DNA of 64,000 nucleotides from Rapana venosa (taxonomy: Eukaryota > Mollusca > Gastropoda > Neogastropoda > Muricidae). The stretch is from contig CM054145.1 of assembly GCA_028751875.1 (NCBI GenBank), positions 50,445,356 to 50,509,355 of the forward strand, given 5' to 3'. Below are positions 10,738 to 20,265 of the stretch, one piece after another. Each line of letters opens with the position of its first letter. Position 1 is the stretch's first letter. A model generated the notes under the pieces. It did not search any database, was not told the DNA's origin, and was given only the letters and a program-made list of their open reading frames with translations. Position numbers and translations under genes: made by a program.

Positions 10738-11450
10738 GCTCTAAGAAGGAAGGTGGCAGGACGGTTTAGACGGTCACTTGCCTAAGGTAAGGTAAAAGGT
10801 AAAGGAGTCCCATAACCTATAAGGTCGTAGGGGAGCGAGGCGTCAGAGACCTCACTTCTCTAGGGCCAGCATATTGAGGGCGGCGCCCATCTCCTCTCCC
10901 TCGCTGCTTTACCTTCCCTGACCCTAAAGAGGGCAGGTACCCATTTACAGCTGGGTGAACTGGGGGAACTGTACTGAAGCCAAGGCGCGCGCAAACGCAA
11001 ACGGTCACCCATCCAACTGGTAAACACGCTCGACGCTGCTTAACTTGGCTGGGGAAAGCGAGTGCTCCGACCACTGAGCTATCCCGTCTCCTTGCCTAAC
11101 AATTAAAAAAAACACCATGAGGTTCTGGGTTCGATTCCAACCTTGCTCTTCCTTCCCAGTTTGACGGAAAAATCACGCTGAATTTCAAACCTTTCGGAGG
11201 TGGCTCTAAACGTGTGCTTCATTAAGGACGTGTGCGCGTCAAAAGAACCCACGACAGCTGAAAATAAGAAAGAGCAGAGAAGTACCTTCCGTCTGTTCTG
11301 GAAGACTTGGAAAGTTCAATTCCCAGCTGTAGCCCTGGAGTCGGGAACTGCTGCTACCTTAATGGTCAGGAGAAAAAAACAACAACAAAAAACGGTCGCA
11401 TTCGCTAAAATCTCACCATTGGTGAACCTCTAATCGAGGAATGAAAATAT
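10738..11450 (+). mobile_element. tRNA-headed SINE with T5 tail, split by an S5S SINE
   Basis: The head GGACGGTTTAGACGGTCA (10,759-) is interrupted by the S5S insertion and resumes as CAATTAAAA. A B box (GGGTTCGATTCC) follows at about 11,128. The body shares AAAAGAACCCACGACAGCTG with S3-type SINEs, and the 3' part carries T5 (TGCTACCTTAATGGTCAGG, CGGTCGCATTCGC, CTCACCATTGGTGAACCTC). The split A box and B box fall into correct order when the insertion is ignored, which supports the reading. Confidence 0.7.
10786..11090 (-). mobile_element. S5S SINE, full length, inserted in another SINE
   Basis: Read on the minus strand: GGAGACGGGATAGCTCAGTGG, then GAGCACTCGCTTTCCCC, the 5S-like core (AAGTTAAGCAGCGTCGAGCG, TGGATGGGTGACCG), the body (CACCCAGCTGTAAA, CTCTTTAGGGTCAGGGAAGG, CAATATGCTGGCCC) and a tail of ACCTT repeats. 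It is flanked by CTTGCCTAA at 10,777-10,785 and 11,091-11,099, a 9-bp target-site duplication. Confidence 0.88.
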
Positions 11451-11632
11451 GTAGGCCTATTACCGTCAGAATGGCAGAGCCATCTTGTCGCCTATAATTA
11501 TTCTATGAATAAAAGACATACAACTGCTGTAATCGACATTTTTCTTTAGTAATTCTTCATATTATATATTATGTATGTTTTTATTTATATATATTATATA
11601 AGAGAGGAAAGAAGTATACATACAATAATACA

Positions 11633-11634
<2 letters not shown>
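11451..11634. other. AT-rich stretch
   Basis: No gene or recognised repeat seen. Confidence 0.5.

Positions 11635-11672
<38 letters not shown>
11635..11672. repeat. CATA array
   Basis: Tetranucleotide CATA run of about ten units. Confidence 0.95.
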
Positions 11673-11673
<1 letters not shown>

Positions 11674-11674
11674 A

Positions 11675-12440
11675 TCAGAAAAGTACAAGCGCTGAAAATA
11701 TCAACTCGGAATTACCCAGCAGATGGCATGTAGAAAAGAAACATAGTTTGCTCTTCTCAATTTCACAGAAGGACACAATGACATTAAGTATTGCTATATG
11801 AGAGGGGGTCAGCGTCCTTTTGGCGCTCAGAGAATCTTTTTCCACTTGAAATAACGAAAACTTATACAGAATGGAGAGGAGACAACAGGGGGCGACAAGT
11901 ATGAATGGGAGACACGCTTGAAGAGCACCAAGATGTGAATAAATCCATAGAAAAACAGCTGCGTCAAAGACTGGCTGAAAAACTATCACTTCTTCTCTCT
12001 TCCCTGTACTGTCCATGCATAACGAATTTAAACACGCTGCGACGCCGTCACCATCTTTTTTAGGTCACCCCAGTCGAAGGCTTCCCTTGCTTTTTCAACG
12101 ATTTTGTTTGAAAGGTAGCCATTTTGAGAGGGGACGTAACTCGCCTTAAGGCAGAGGCTGGGTCGTTGACCTATAGAAATAGACGTGCAGACAGGAAACT
12201 GATTATAATTGCTTCCCTTCATTCCCATCGACAAACTCGTGAACTCCATGCTTAGTAGTCTTGTTTTGTTGCGGAGAATGTTGCCTCTGGTGATAGCTTT
12301 TGTAGCTTGGAGCCTTTGTGAATGTAGGGAGCAGGCTGGTGTTTGAATAGTTTTGCCATGATGTTCATCTCGCTGAATGGAGAGGAAAACCTGGTTCTGG
12401 GTAGTTTCCATTTTACATATTTACTTAGCGTTAATCTCAA
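11675..12440 (-). other. unique sequence with unrecognised minus-strand open frames
   Basis: Two minus-strand open frames, 11,675-12,016 (113 codons) and 12,028-12,411 (127 codons), sit in sequence that is neither simple repeat nor a SINE I recognise. Neither product suggests a family, and I see no convincing splice sites joining them. They may be chance frames. I list them because this is one of the few long non-repetitive stretches. Confidence 0.2.
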
Positions 12441-12710
12441 TATTCAGATCTAGTTCAGTGTCGATGAAAACATGGCAGCTAAGACATGGAGGGAGGCAGT
12501 TGGAATGACAAGTTTTGCATGATCAGGTGGTTTGCTCACAAACGAATCCGCCAAAGGAGGAATGTTGTTGCTGTCCTTCATTCGTTTAAATTAAAAGAAG
12601 TAAAGATATGGATACATCGTTTCTACTTTGGGTGGGTAGAATAGCTATACAGTTATACATCGTTTAAGCATCCATTTTGTTGAGGATTTGGCGGTTTGTT
12701 TGTTTTGGGG
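12441..12710. other. unique AT-rich sequence
   Basis: No gene or recognised repeat seen. Confidence 0.5.
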
Positions 12711-12720
12711 TTTTTTCGTT

Positions 12721-13032
12721 TGGGGACGGTATAGCTCAGTGGTCATAGCACTCGCTTTCTCCAAGGTAAGGTTAAGCAGCATTGACCGTAGTTACCAAGT
12801 GGATGGGTGACCGTTTGCGCGCCTTGGCTTCAGTACAGTTCCCCAGTTTACCCAGCACAGTACAGTCCCCCAGTTTTGGGTACCTGCCTCTTTAGAGTCA
12901 GGGAAAGTAAAGCAGCGAAGGGAGAGGAGATGGGCGCCACGCTCAATATGCTGGCCCCTGGAGAAGCTGAGGTCTCTTGATATCTCGCTCCCTAACGAAC
13001 ACATGGGTTATTGGGACACCTTACCATTACCT
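12721..13032 (+). mobile_element. S5S SINE, full length
   Basis: Head GGGACGGTATAGCTCAGTGG and CACTCGCTTTCTCC. The 5S-like core is GTTAAGCAGCATTGACCGTA and TGGATGGGTGACCG. A short internal duplication repeats CAGTACAG...CCCCAGTTT near 12,830-12,875. The body and a TTACC-type tail follow. The element is flanked by TTTTTTCGTT at 12,711-12,720 and 13,033-13,042, a 10-bp target-site duplication. Confidence 0.88.
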
Positions 13033-13159
13033 TTTTTTCGTTCATCGGCTAGAGCTGTGAGTTTACAAAACCGCATACACACGGGGACTGGATGCAAAAA
13101 AGCAACATGACGGTTTATTCCAGTATCCTCGATATAAAATAATAAGTAATTAAATAAAG

Positions 13160-13260
13160 TTCACAATGGTGAGATTTTGGCGTATGCGACCGTTGTTTCC
13201 CCACTATTAGGCCAGCAGCATTCAGACTTTAGGCGACGAGTTCGTGGTTGGAAGGTAACT
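13160..13260 (-). mobile_element. T5 module fragment
   Basis: On the plus strand: TTCACAATGGTGAGATTTTG, GTATGCGACCGTTG and GCATTCAGACTTTAGG. This is the reverse complement of the T5 module. Confidence 0.7.
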
Positions 13261-13264
13261 GGGG

Positions 13265-13440
13265 GTGCAGGTGTGGGTGTTGTGTCGTAAAGGGGTTACT
13301 GTAGTTAAGTGGTTACTGTTTAAAGACGCTAAGAACCCCTCCCAGGGTCTGGAAACTTCCTTTCAAAGCTTCACCTCCTCCTTTCCTTCACCAGGTGGGC
13401 TGCCTGCCAATGCACAGACTGCACGCACATCGAAAGTCAA
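13265..13440. other. SINE body module (partner at 46.9 kb)
   Basis: CTCCTTTCCTTCACCAGGTG and GCCAATGCACAGACTGCA resemble 47,015-47,060, so this is a dispersed body module rather than a gene. Confidence 0.5.
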
Positions 13441-13454
13441 GCAGTTCCTGAGAA

Positions 13455-13660
13455 CAGCCTAGTGGTTAGAACCTTGTGCTCGTAATCCAACGGCTTGAGA
13501 CCGAGCCCCCACAGAGACACCCGTTTCAAGGGCTTTTTCCCCTGAAGTTAGCTATGGTGAGATTTTGGTGTATGCGACCGTTGTCTCCCCACCATTAGGT
13601 TAGCTGCATTCCGACTTTGGGGGATGAATTCGTGGTTTGAAGGTAGCTGAGGGTGCAGTA
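13455..13660. mobile_element. tRNA-like SINE head joined to T5 module
   Basis: AGCCTAGTGGTTAGAACC is an S1-type A box (plus strand), but the B-box region is degraded. After GTTTCAAGGGC it passes to a minus-strand T5 copy (ATGGTGAGATTTTGGTGTAT, GCATTCCGACTTTGGGGGA). The head and tail modules are in opposite orientation, a rearranged or composite copy. Confidence 0.55.
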
Positions 13661-13671
13661 CTGACCTCGCC

Positions 13672-14015
13672 GCCCCCCCCCCCCCCCCCCCCTCCCCCTC
13701 CCACCAAAAAGTCCTTCGGATGAGACTATAAATCGATGTCTTATGTGCGATAGCACGCAGAACATTTTGCGCGCATGTTTTATTTATTTATTTATTCTTT
13801 TATATCGAGGATACTGGAATAAGCTCTCATGTTTCGGAAGACTAGGCCGTTTCATGCCGTTAGGAATGAATGACGACGTTAAAAATATGCCTACACACAC
13901 GTGTTGTGTTTAGATACCATCTCTGAAGTCCGAATGCGGCTACCTTAATGGTGGGTAGTTTCTAGGTGGCATACGCAACATCTCACCATTGGTGAATCTC
14001 TGAGCTCTAGTCGAG
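13672..14015. mobile_element. composite of S1 body pieces and T5 module
   Basis: A C run (13,672-13,692) is followed by a plus-strand S1 body piece (TCCTTCGGATGAGACTATAA, AGCACGCAGAACATTTTGCG). A minus-strand S1 3' end comes next (TATATCGAGGATACTGGAAT). The last part is a plus-strand S6-like end and T5 (CCGAATGCGGCTACCTTAAT, CTCACCATTGGTGAATCTC). The order implies several insertions or rearrangements. Confidence 0.55.
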
Positions 14016-14126
14016 GAACGAAAAAACACACACACACAAAAGAAATCATTGTGATGGGCCTGGCGATCAGAGGACATGCATAAACAAAACCAAGGTTTCT
14101 CTTCCACCTCCCGAACTACAGAATAG

Positions 14127-14203
<77 letters not shown>
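14127..14203. repeat. GA array (left flank of the 14.2-15.3 kb unit)
   Basis: About 77 bp of GA with one AGG interruption. It directly abuts the 3' end of the minus-strand reading frame unit. Confidence 0.95.
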
Positions 14204-14208
<5 letters not shown>

Positions 14209-15303
14209 GACAATTGACAAAATTTATTGCTATTTAGCAATCAAGCCATATAGCGCTGCAGCGTGGTAACAACGATATCGAACGCGACGGGATTACAATG
14301 ACATGGAAACCATGGCAGTAGTGGTATGTACATCAAGATTCGATACATTATTGTCTGTGTCTCAAGTGTCTCAATTTTAAAACAGCCTTTCCTTTTCCAG
14401 TCTACAGCCAGCGAAGTCAGCCCATGTAAGACCGGATCAGGTCCAAATATGATGTAATTCCTGCTCAGCACTCAGCCACTGTGGCTGTGTGTTGTGTGTT
14501 AGTACACTGCTTCCCTTGCAAGCCTGACACGTTCTTCTGGCAACATGTTTTTCTCTTCTTGCTTGATGTACCAGAACACACACTTAGATGCCTCGCCAGG
14601 ATCTCCATTCCAAGAGTATTCCAGGGTGATGTCATCTGATTCACACATCACAATGTTTTGATCCCCTGAACTATGTACCACCACCTTTCGAAACCGTGTG
14701 TTTCTCTTGCTGTCCCTTAATCGACACTGCACACGTTTGTCAGTTAGAGTAGACACATACTGTTTCACAATACCAGTATCAGAGTCATCCACTGTGCAGC
14801 CAACTGTCAGCTCTTCCTGCACATCAGACCCCTCAGAAGACACACCAATCTTGCTGTCTGTTGCTGGAACACACAGTAGATCAAGTGAATCTGGTGTGGC
14901 CGAGGCATTCAATTCACTGCTGACACACAGTTCTGTGTACACACTGGTTTGTTTTTCTTCTGTTTCCACATTGAGCAGGGAGTCAATGTTACACAAGACT
15001 GGCTCTTCCAAGACACTGTCACTGTCACATTGGCGACTTGCCTGTCTTTCTTGGTGTTGTCTGCTTCTTTGGACATCGCGGAGTATTTGACAAGGGGGTT
15101 TCTTGCGATAGTACTGAACACGGAGTTAGGTTCAGCATGGGGTCCGCCATTTCTGTTGACACTGACTTGTCAGCTGGCTTCATTCGCAAGACGAACACAA
15201 CACTGCCGCTCTCCCCCGCGACTTTCCAACTCGATACGACGTTGTCGATCAGCAGGGCGTTTAAAGTTGTTATTACAGTTGCTCGAAGGCCAGTAACTGA
15301 CAT
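14204..15303 (-). pseudogene. unrecognised single-exon reading frame with one frameshift
   Basis: From an ATG at 15,303 the minus strand is open for about 58 codons (MSVTGLRATVITTLNALL...) in one frame. It then needs a 1-base shift near 15,117-15,128 to continue as ...QYYRKKPPCQILRD... to a stop at 14,499, about 267 codons in all. The second part is acidic and serine-rich (residues roughly 100-180) and has a C-terminal half with FRKVVVHSS and EYSWNGDPGEAS. A basic YRKKPP-type segment after a hydrophobic N-terminal domain is a layout I associate with uncharacterised mollusc and cnidarian proteins, from memory and not certain. An AATAAA on the minus strand at 14,223-14,228 and a TTGTCAA repeat mark a possible 3' end. 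Both sides abut GA arrays, so a retroposed copy is possible. The shift could be a real lesion or a sequencing error. Confidence 0.5.
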
Positions 15304-15379
15304 TTTGAAGCTAAAATGCAAAAAATTGCAGCAGCTTACTAACAGCACACCCGTTCAGTTCTCGTCCCGTCACGTGGTC

Positions 15380-15545
15380 CGAGAGAGGAGAGAGAGAGAG
15401 AGAGAGAGAGAAGGGAGAGAGAGAGAGGAGAGAGAGAGAGGAATGAATGAATGAATGATCTTTATTTTTCAAGGGTTTCACACACACAAACACACACACA
15501 GACACACACAGACACGCACGCACACACACACACACACACACAAAG
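15380..15545. repeat. GA array, GAAT-tailed retroposon end, CA array
   Basis: GA repeats (15,384-15,441) are followed by GAAT x4 and GATCTTTATTTTTCAAGGGT. On the minus strand this reads as AAAATAAAGATC followed by ATTC repeats, the form of a retroposon 3' end. CA repeats follow (about 15,479-15,542). Confidence 0.75.
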
Positions 15546-15980
15546 AAGCTGAATCTCCTCCACCCCCACCCCCCCCCCACCCTCCCAAACATCAAAACCT
15601 CCAAACCATTTTTGTCAGTGTCCCGCCCTTCCTCTTCTTTTTCTTTTTCAGATTAACCCCAATTTTCTTTTTTCCCCCTTCTTTTTTGTAAAAAAAAAGT
15701 CCTTGTATCAGCAGCGTGGGGTCTGTCCTTTTTTCCCCCTTCTTTTTTCCATTTGTTCCTTTTCTCTCTTTCAGCCTCCCATCTTGTCCTGCTGCCCCTA
15801 ATGATAGGGCTCATATCATGTCAGGGGAGACAAGTGGCGGCGGGCTGAAGGAGGGAAGGCAGTTGTCGACCCTTGGTGATGGCCCTGATTGGAGGCTGAA
15901 GGCCCTCGTGACAAGGGATGGTGGTTACAAAGTCGCTGGGTCAACCAGCCCTCCCCCTCCCTCCAGCCCTCCCTAACCCC
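15546..15980. other. C-rich and T-rich spacer
   Basis: Poly-C and TTTTC-rich stretches with unique sequence at 15,790-15,950. No gene seen. Confidence 0.5.
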
Positions 15981-15983
15981 TCC

Positions 15984-16042
15984 CTGTCTGTCTGTCTGTC
16001 TGTCTGTCACACAGCTGGATCTGTCTGAAGCGACAGTGGTTA

Positions 16043-16132
<90 letters not shown>
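15984..16132. repeat. CTGT run and GT array
   Basis: CTGT x6 at 15,985-16,008, then a GT run at 16,045-16,132 with one GG interruption. Confidence 0.95.
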
Positions 16133-16184
16133 GTGTGTCACCAGAGGGCTGGTCGTTAAAAAACATACATGTTTGCTTATTCTA

Positions 16185-16215
16185 TTACCCTTTAAAAATA
16201 AAACATTCAATTCAA
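16185..16215 (+). mobile_element. retroposon 3' end with ATTCA repeat tail
   Basis: CCCTTTAAAAATAAAACATT is followed by CAATT repeats. The CCCTTTAAAAATAAAAC string recurs at 41,680-41,698 with a different tail (TTGAC repeats), which points to related elements with alternative terminal repeats. Confidence 0.6.
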
Positions 16216-16217
16216 TT

Positions 16218-16219
<2 letters not shown>

Positions 16220-16286
<67 letters not shown>

Positions 16287-16432
16287 TCTTAAATATCTGG
16301 TCGAGAGACAGAGAGAGAGAGAAACAGACAGACTGACAGACCGACACACAGACACATAGACAGACACACAGACGCACACACAGACCAAACAAACAGACAC
16401 ACCAAACAAACAGACAGACACATAGAAAAAAA
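16220..16432. repeat. CT array and GACA array
   Basis: CT run 16,221-16,282, then GA and GACA/CACA repeats to about 16,425. Confidence 0.95.
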
Positions 16433-16435
16433 ATG

Positions 16436-16712
16436 CTAGGTATGTTTGTATTTCTGTAACCCACCCAACACTGACATCAATCACGCGGATCTTTAAACGT
16501 CCATAATTATTTGATCTTCTGCATGTGAAAAGAATAAAAAGCACTGGCAGGTCTGTATTGAAAATTAAACCTGAGAGATGGTAACACAGAAATCCCCACC
16601 CACCCTTTATTAATCCACCAAACGCTGACACCGAGATGCGAACCCAGGACTTCATGAATCCATGGGATTGAAGTCGAATGGTTTTAACCACTCTGCTTAT
16701 ACTTAGCGTTCG
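16436..16712 (-). mobile_element. S8 SINE (tRNA-Ser/Leu-like head)
   Basis: Read on the minus strand: AGCAGAGTGGTTAAAACC is an A box and TGGGTTCGCATCTC a B box. Between them lies GACTTCAATCCCATGGATTC, the position of the anticodon arm of a tRNA-Ser or tRNA-Leu. The body has GTGGGGATTTCTGTG, CACATGCAGAAGATC and GATCCGCGTGATTGATG. This copy lacks the T5 module found at the end of the 38.7-39.15 kb copy. Confidence 0.78.
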
Positions 16713-16728
16713 TTGGTGTCCTTCTGAT

Positions 16729-17072
16729 GAGCCAGCCAGCCAGTCAGCCAGCCAGTCAGCCAGTCAGCCAGTCAGCTAGCCAGTCAGCCAGTCAGTCAGA
16801 CAGCCAGCCAGCCAGTCAGTCAGCCAGTCAGTCAGCCAGCCAGTCAGCCAGTCAGCCAGTCAGTCAGCCAGCCAGTCAGTCAGCTAGCCAGTCAGCCAGC
16901 CAGCCAGTCAGCCAGCCAGTCAGTCAGCCAGTCCGTCAGCCAGTCAGCTAGCCAGTCAGCCAGTCAGTTAGCCAGCCAGTCAGCCATCCAATCAGCCAGC
17001 CAGTCTGTCAGCTAGCCAGTCATCCAGCGAGCCAGCCAGCCAGTCAGCCAGCCAGCCAGCCAGTCAGCCAGG
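16729..17072. repeat. CAGC/CAGT tetranucleotide array
   Basis: About 340 bp of CAGY tetramers with occasional TAGC. The Ser/Gln/Pro open frame is a repeat artefact. Confidence 0.95.
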
Positions 17073-17234
17073 CGTGGATGACTGGTCAGAGCTCCATGTA
17101 GGGTCAGGTTGTGGTGCAGGAAAGACTGGACTGGGCAGGTGACAGCCAAACATGGACACGACATTTGGATCCTTACATGGTCCTGTTATGTCCTTTCAGT
17201 TCCTCGTTACTCAGACTTAAGTCAATCGCGTGTG
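17073..17234. other. unique spacer
   Basis: No gene or repeat match seen. Confidence 0.5.
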
Positions 17235-17536
17235 TCTCTCCTTCCTTCAGTCGTTCATTCATGCTTTCATTTCTGCCTTCTTTCTATGTTTCGGTCTTTT
17301 GTTTCGTTCTTTGTTTCTTTTCTTTCTTTTCTTGTTTGTTGTTTTGTTTGTTTGTTCGTTTCTTTCTCTCCTTCTTTCGTTCGATCGTTCTTGTCTTCTT
17401 TTCTTTCTTTTCTTTTTTTTTTTCCTTTGTTTCTTTCTTTTCTTCCTTCCTTCCTCCTTCTTTCTTTCCTTCCTTCCTTCCTTCTTTTCTTTTTTCTTTC
17501 CTTTATTTTTTCCTTCTTGTCTTCTTTCCTTCCTAA
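17235..17536. repeat. TTTC/TTCC array
   Basis: Imperfect TTTC and TTCC repeats with GTTTG interruptions. Confidence 0.9.
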
Positions 17537-17605
17537 AAACATGACTGGCCAAAGTAGTGTGGTTGTTGGTTTCATAAAATTACAAATTGAAAAGCTGATA
17601 GACAG

Positions 17606-17692
17606 GTGTGTGTGCGTGTGTTGTGTTGTGTGCGTGCGTGGTGTGTGTGTGTGTGTGTGTGCGTGCGCGTGCGTGCGTGCGCGTGCGTACAC
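17606..17692. repeat. GT/GCGT array
   Basis: Alternating purine-pyrimidine tract. Confidence 0.95.
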
Positions 17693-17814
17693 GCCTTGCT
17701 ACCCTTCCCCCCTCTCTTCCCAACCCCTTTATTTTCTGGCTAGTCATTTCTGTTTTGAGCAATTAGGCTAAAAGGTGGGTGTGCAGTTTCATCCAGTGAG
17801 TCAGTGCTGCATGA

Positions 17815-17947
17815 ATGAGTGACTACGTGAATGAATGAATGAGTGACTGAGCGAGTGAGTGAGCGAGTGAGTGAGTCATTTATTCATTCATTCATCCACC
17901 CATCCATCCAGTCATTCATTCATTCATTCACTCATTCATTCACTCAC
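17815..17947. repeat. GAAT/GAGT then ATTC, inverted pair
   Basis: GAATGAATGAATGAGTGA-type repeats (17,815-17,874) are followed at once by TTCATTCATTC-type repeats (17,878-17,945). The two halves are reverse complements in unit type and could form a hairpin. Confidence 0.85.
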
Positions 17948-17999
17948 ACTACGATTGCTACCATACGGATCGTCTCATTAGCTGCTTCGTTAAATTCGC

Positions 18000-18140
18000 C
18001 TCTTCTCCCTCTCCCCACCCTCTCCCTCTCCCTCTCACCCCGCCCCCCCCCCCCTCACCCCCCTCCCCCAACCCCACGCCAACTCTTGTGTGCTGGAGGG
18101 GGGGGGGGGATGGAGAAGACAGCTCCCATCCCCCCATCCC
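18000..18140. repeat. C-rich low-complexity
   Basis: CTCC and CCCC repeats with a G run at 18,098-18,107. Confidence 0.8.
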
Positions 18141-18169
18141 CGTCACCCTAATAGGCACATGCACACGGT

Positions 18170-18240
18170 TCATTTAGTTGGCGTTGGACTCGAGCTTTTA
18201 ATGGTTTGAGTTTGATTCCCACGAGCGCGTAAGACAAACA
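18170..18240 (+). mobile_element. tRNA-like SINE head fragment
   Basis: TTTAGTTGGCGTTGGACTCG resembles an A box, and GGTTTGAGTTTGATTCCCAC about 30 bases on resembles a B box. No full SINE body follows that I can identify. Confidence 0.45.
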
Positions 18241-18377
18241 CTGGCCCTCCTGCTGTCTGCTTTAATGTATTGTCTTTGCCGGTGGCCGCTGTTGCCGTGT
18301 GGTAGATATACAGCATGCAGACTTTGGTTCTGTCCGCTTTCTTTTCAGATGGGGTCCCTGGTCTCTCTGTACGTGTC

Positions 18378-18531
18378 TTTCTTTTTTTTTTCTTTTCTCT
18401 CTGTCTCTCTGTCTCTCTCTCTCTCTCTCGCTCTCTCTCTCTCTGTCTCTGTCTCTCTCTCTCTCTCTCTTCTCCTCTCTCTTCTCTCCTCTCCTCCTCT
18501 CTCTCTCTCTCTCTCTCTGTCTCTCTTCTCT

Positions 18532-18575
<44 letters not shown>

Positions 18576-18747
18576 TCTCTGTCTCTCTGTCTGTCTCTCT
18601 CTCTCTCTCTGCTCTCCCTCTCTCTCTTCTCTCTCTCTCTCTTCTCTCTCCTCTCTCTCTCTCTTGTCTCTCTCTCTCTCTCTCTCTCGTCTCTCTCTCT
18701 CTTCTCTTCTTTCTCTCCTCTCTTCTCTCCTCTCTCTCTCTCTCTCT

Positions 18748-18827
<80 letters not shown>

Positions 18828-18838
18828 CTCTCTCCTGT
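18378..18838. repeat. CT array
   Basis: About 460 bp of CT with CTTCTC and CTGT interruptions. Ser/Leu open frames on plus and Arg/Glu frames on minus are artefacts. Confidence 0.97.
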
Positions 18839-19499
18839 CTGACAGTCTGGGTAAGATGGTCAGTTTGTTCCCTTGCACCTCAGGCCACCATGACGTAAAG
18901 GCTGAATGCCACAGTTTGTTTAGGAGAAGGGAACGATGGAAGGCGTGAAATAACATTCGTCATCTCTCTCTCTCCTTACTAATCCTCACCCCTTATCCAC
19001 TGTCCTACCATTCCCCCCCCCCACTCCACCCCCCCCCCCACCACCAACCCCAGCCCCTCCCGACCTCAGCTCCTCCACCCCCACCCCCACACCTCCGTAC
19101 GCATACAAGCATCTGTTTTGTAGTCATCATCATCATCAGAGAAAGAATGGTCATTTGTCCAAGCTTTCGTAATCTTGCCTATATAACATCGATGTTTGTT
19201 TTTCTTCAATGTGTGTAAAGCTGCTCACTGCAGACTATGTACATACATTGAATTTCCTGAAAGTATGTAAACAAAGCCTACGTTTGTTTGCATAATTATG
19301 CTCTGTTGAAGACTCTTCATTTACTCAAATATTCAAAACAGTCACCCCAACAGTAGATTTATCTGGCAGCTGAAAGTTCAAACCTTTGAAAGACACTTTT
19401 ACTCAGAGAGCTGTAAAAGCTGTAACTTTCGACCAAACAAGTAAACTCCTTACTTCTTAAGCCTTTCAAAGACATGAGAAAAACAGAAATAATCGAAGT
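18839..19499. other. unique and C-rich sequence
   Basis: C-rich segment at 19,010-19,090. The rest is AT-rich and unique. No gene recognised. Confidence 0.5.
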
Positions 19500-20265
19500 A
19501 ATAGTAGGCTCCTTCTCTCTGGGGTGACAACGGCTGTGCCTTCTGTAAGCACCCCAGTTTGGTTGGAAACCACGTCTGGAGTGATTCAGCAGACCAATCT
19601 GTGCATGGCAGTCTCTGCCACAGTTGGTGCAGACTACGTTGGGCAGTGGGTGGGGTTGATGGTCTGGTTTTGCTGTCCCCCCTCCCTGCATCTTTGTCTG
19701 TCTTTCTATTCTGGGGTCTCTTTACTTGTCTGCTACAAATTCCTTTACGTACCGCACTCCTCTACCTACTGCGATTTTCTACAAACGCTTCCCAGCTGTC
19801 AGAGTTTGTGTCGGTGGTTTTCATGTCACGCTTGCACACATCCCTGAAGCACAGAGCTGGACGCCCTGAAGGACAGTGTCCTGCAGTCAGTCCACTGTAC
19901 TGGATGTCCTTGGTAATGCGGCCATCCTTCATACAGTGCAGATGACCAATTTAGTGGAAACGGCATTCACACAGCAAAAAGAGCATGCCGAGGGAGTCTG
20001 CCCGTTCAAGAACAGATTACGTTGGTGACTTTGTCCTTTCAAATAATCACCTAGGATTCGAGGGAGACAGCGGAGATGAAAACTGTCCTGGTGGTTCTTC
20101 TGTCTGGTGTATGTCGTCCAGGCTTCTCTACTATCAAGCCCAGTGCTGGAAACGCAGGCTTGGTACACCTTGAGTTTTGTGTTAAGGATGAGGCTAGTTT
20201 TGTTTCATACTTTCTTGACACGTTTTGACATCAGTGCAGCAGCTTTGGTAATGCGTGTATCGATT
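19500..20265 (-). mobile_element. LINE-A: C-terminal part of a non-LTR ORF2, decayed
   Basis: On the minus strand, running from high to low coordinates, pieces of a non-LTR reverse-transcriptase C-terminal region appear in order: ...KAAALMSKRVKKV, VYQACVSST, WTTYTRQ, FHLRCLPRILG, then GHLHCMKDGRITKDIQYS, FRDVCKRDMKTTDTNSDSWE, and the zinc-finger-like CTNCGRDCHAQIGLLNHSRR near 19,590-19,650. This order is the known tail of many molluscan LINE ORF2 proteins. Frame changes and stops between the pieces show it is dead. The reverse-transcriptase part continues at 20,978-21,234 after an insertion. Confidence 0.85.
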
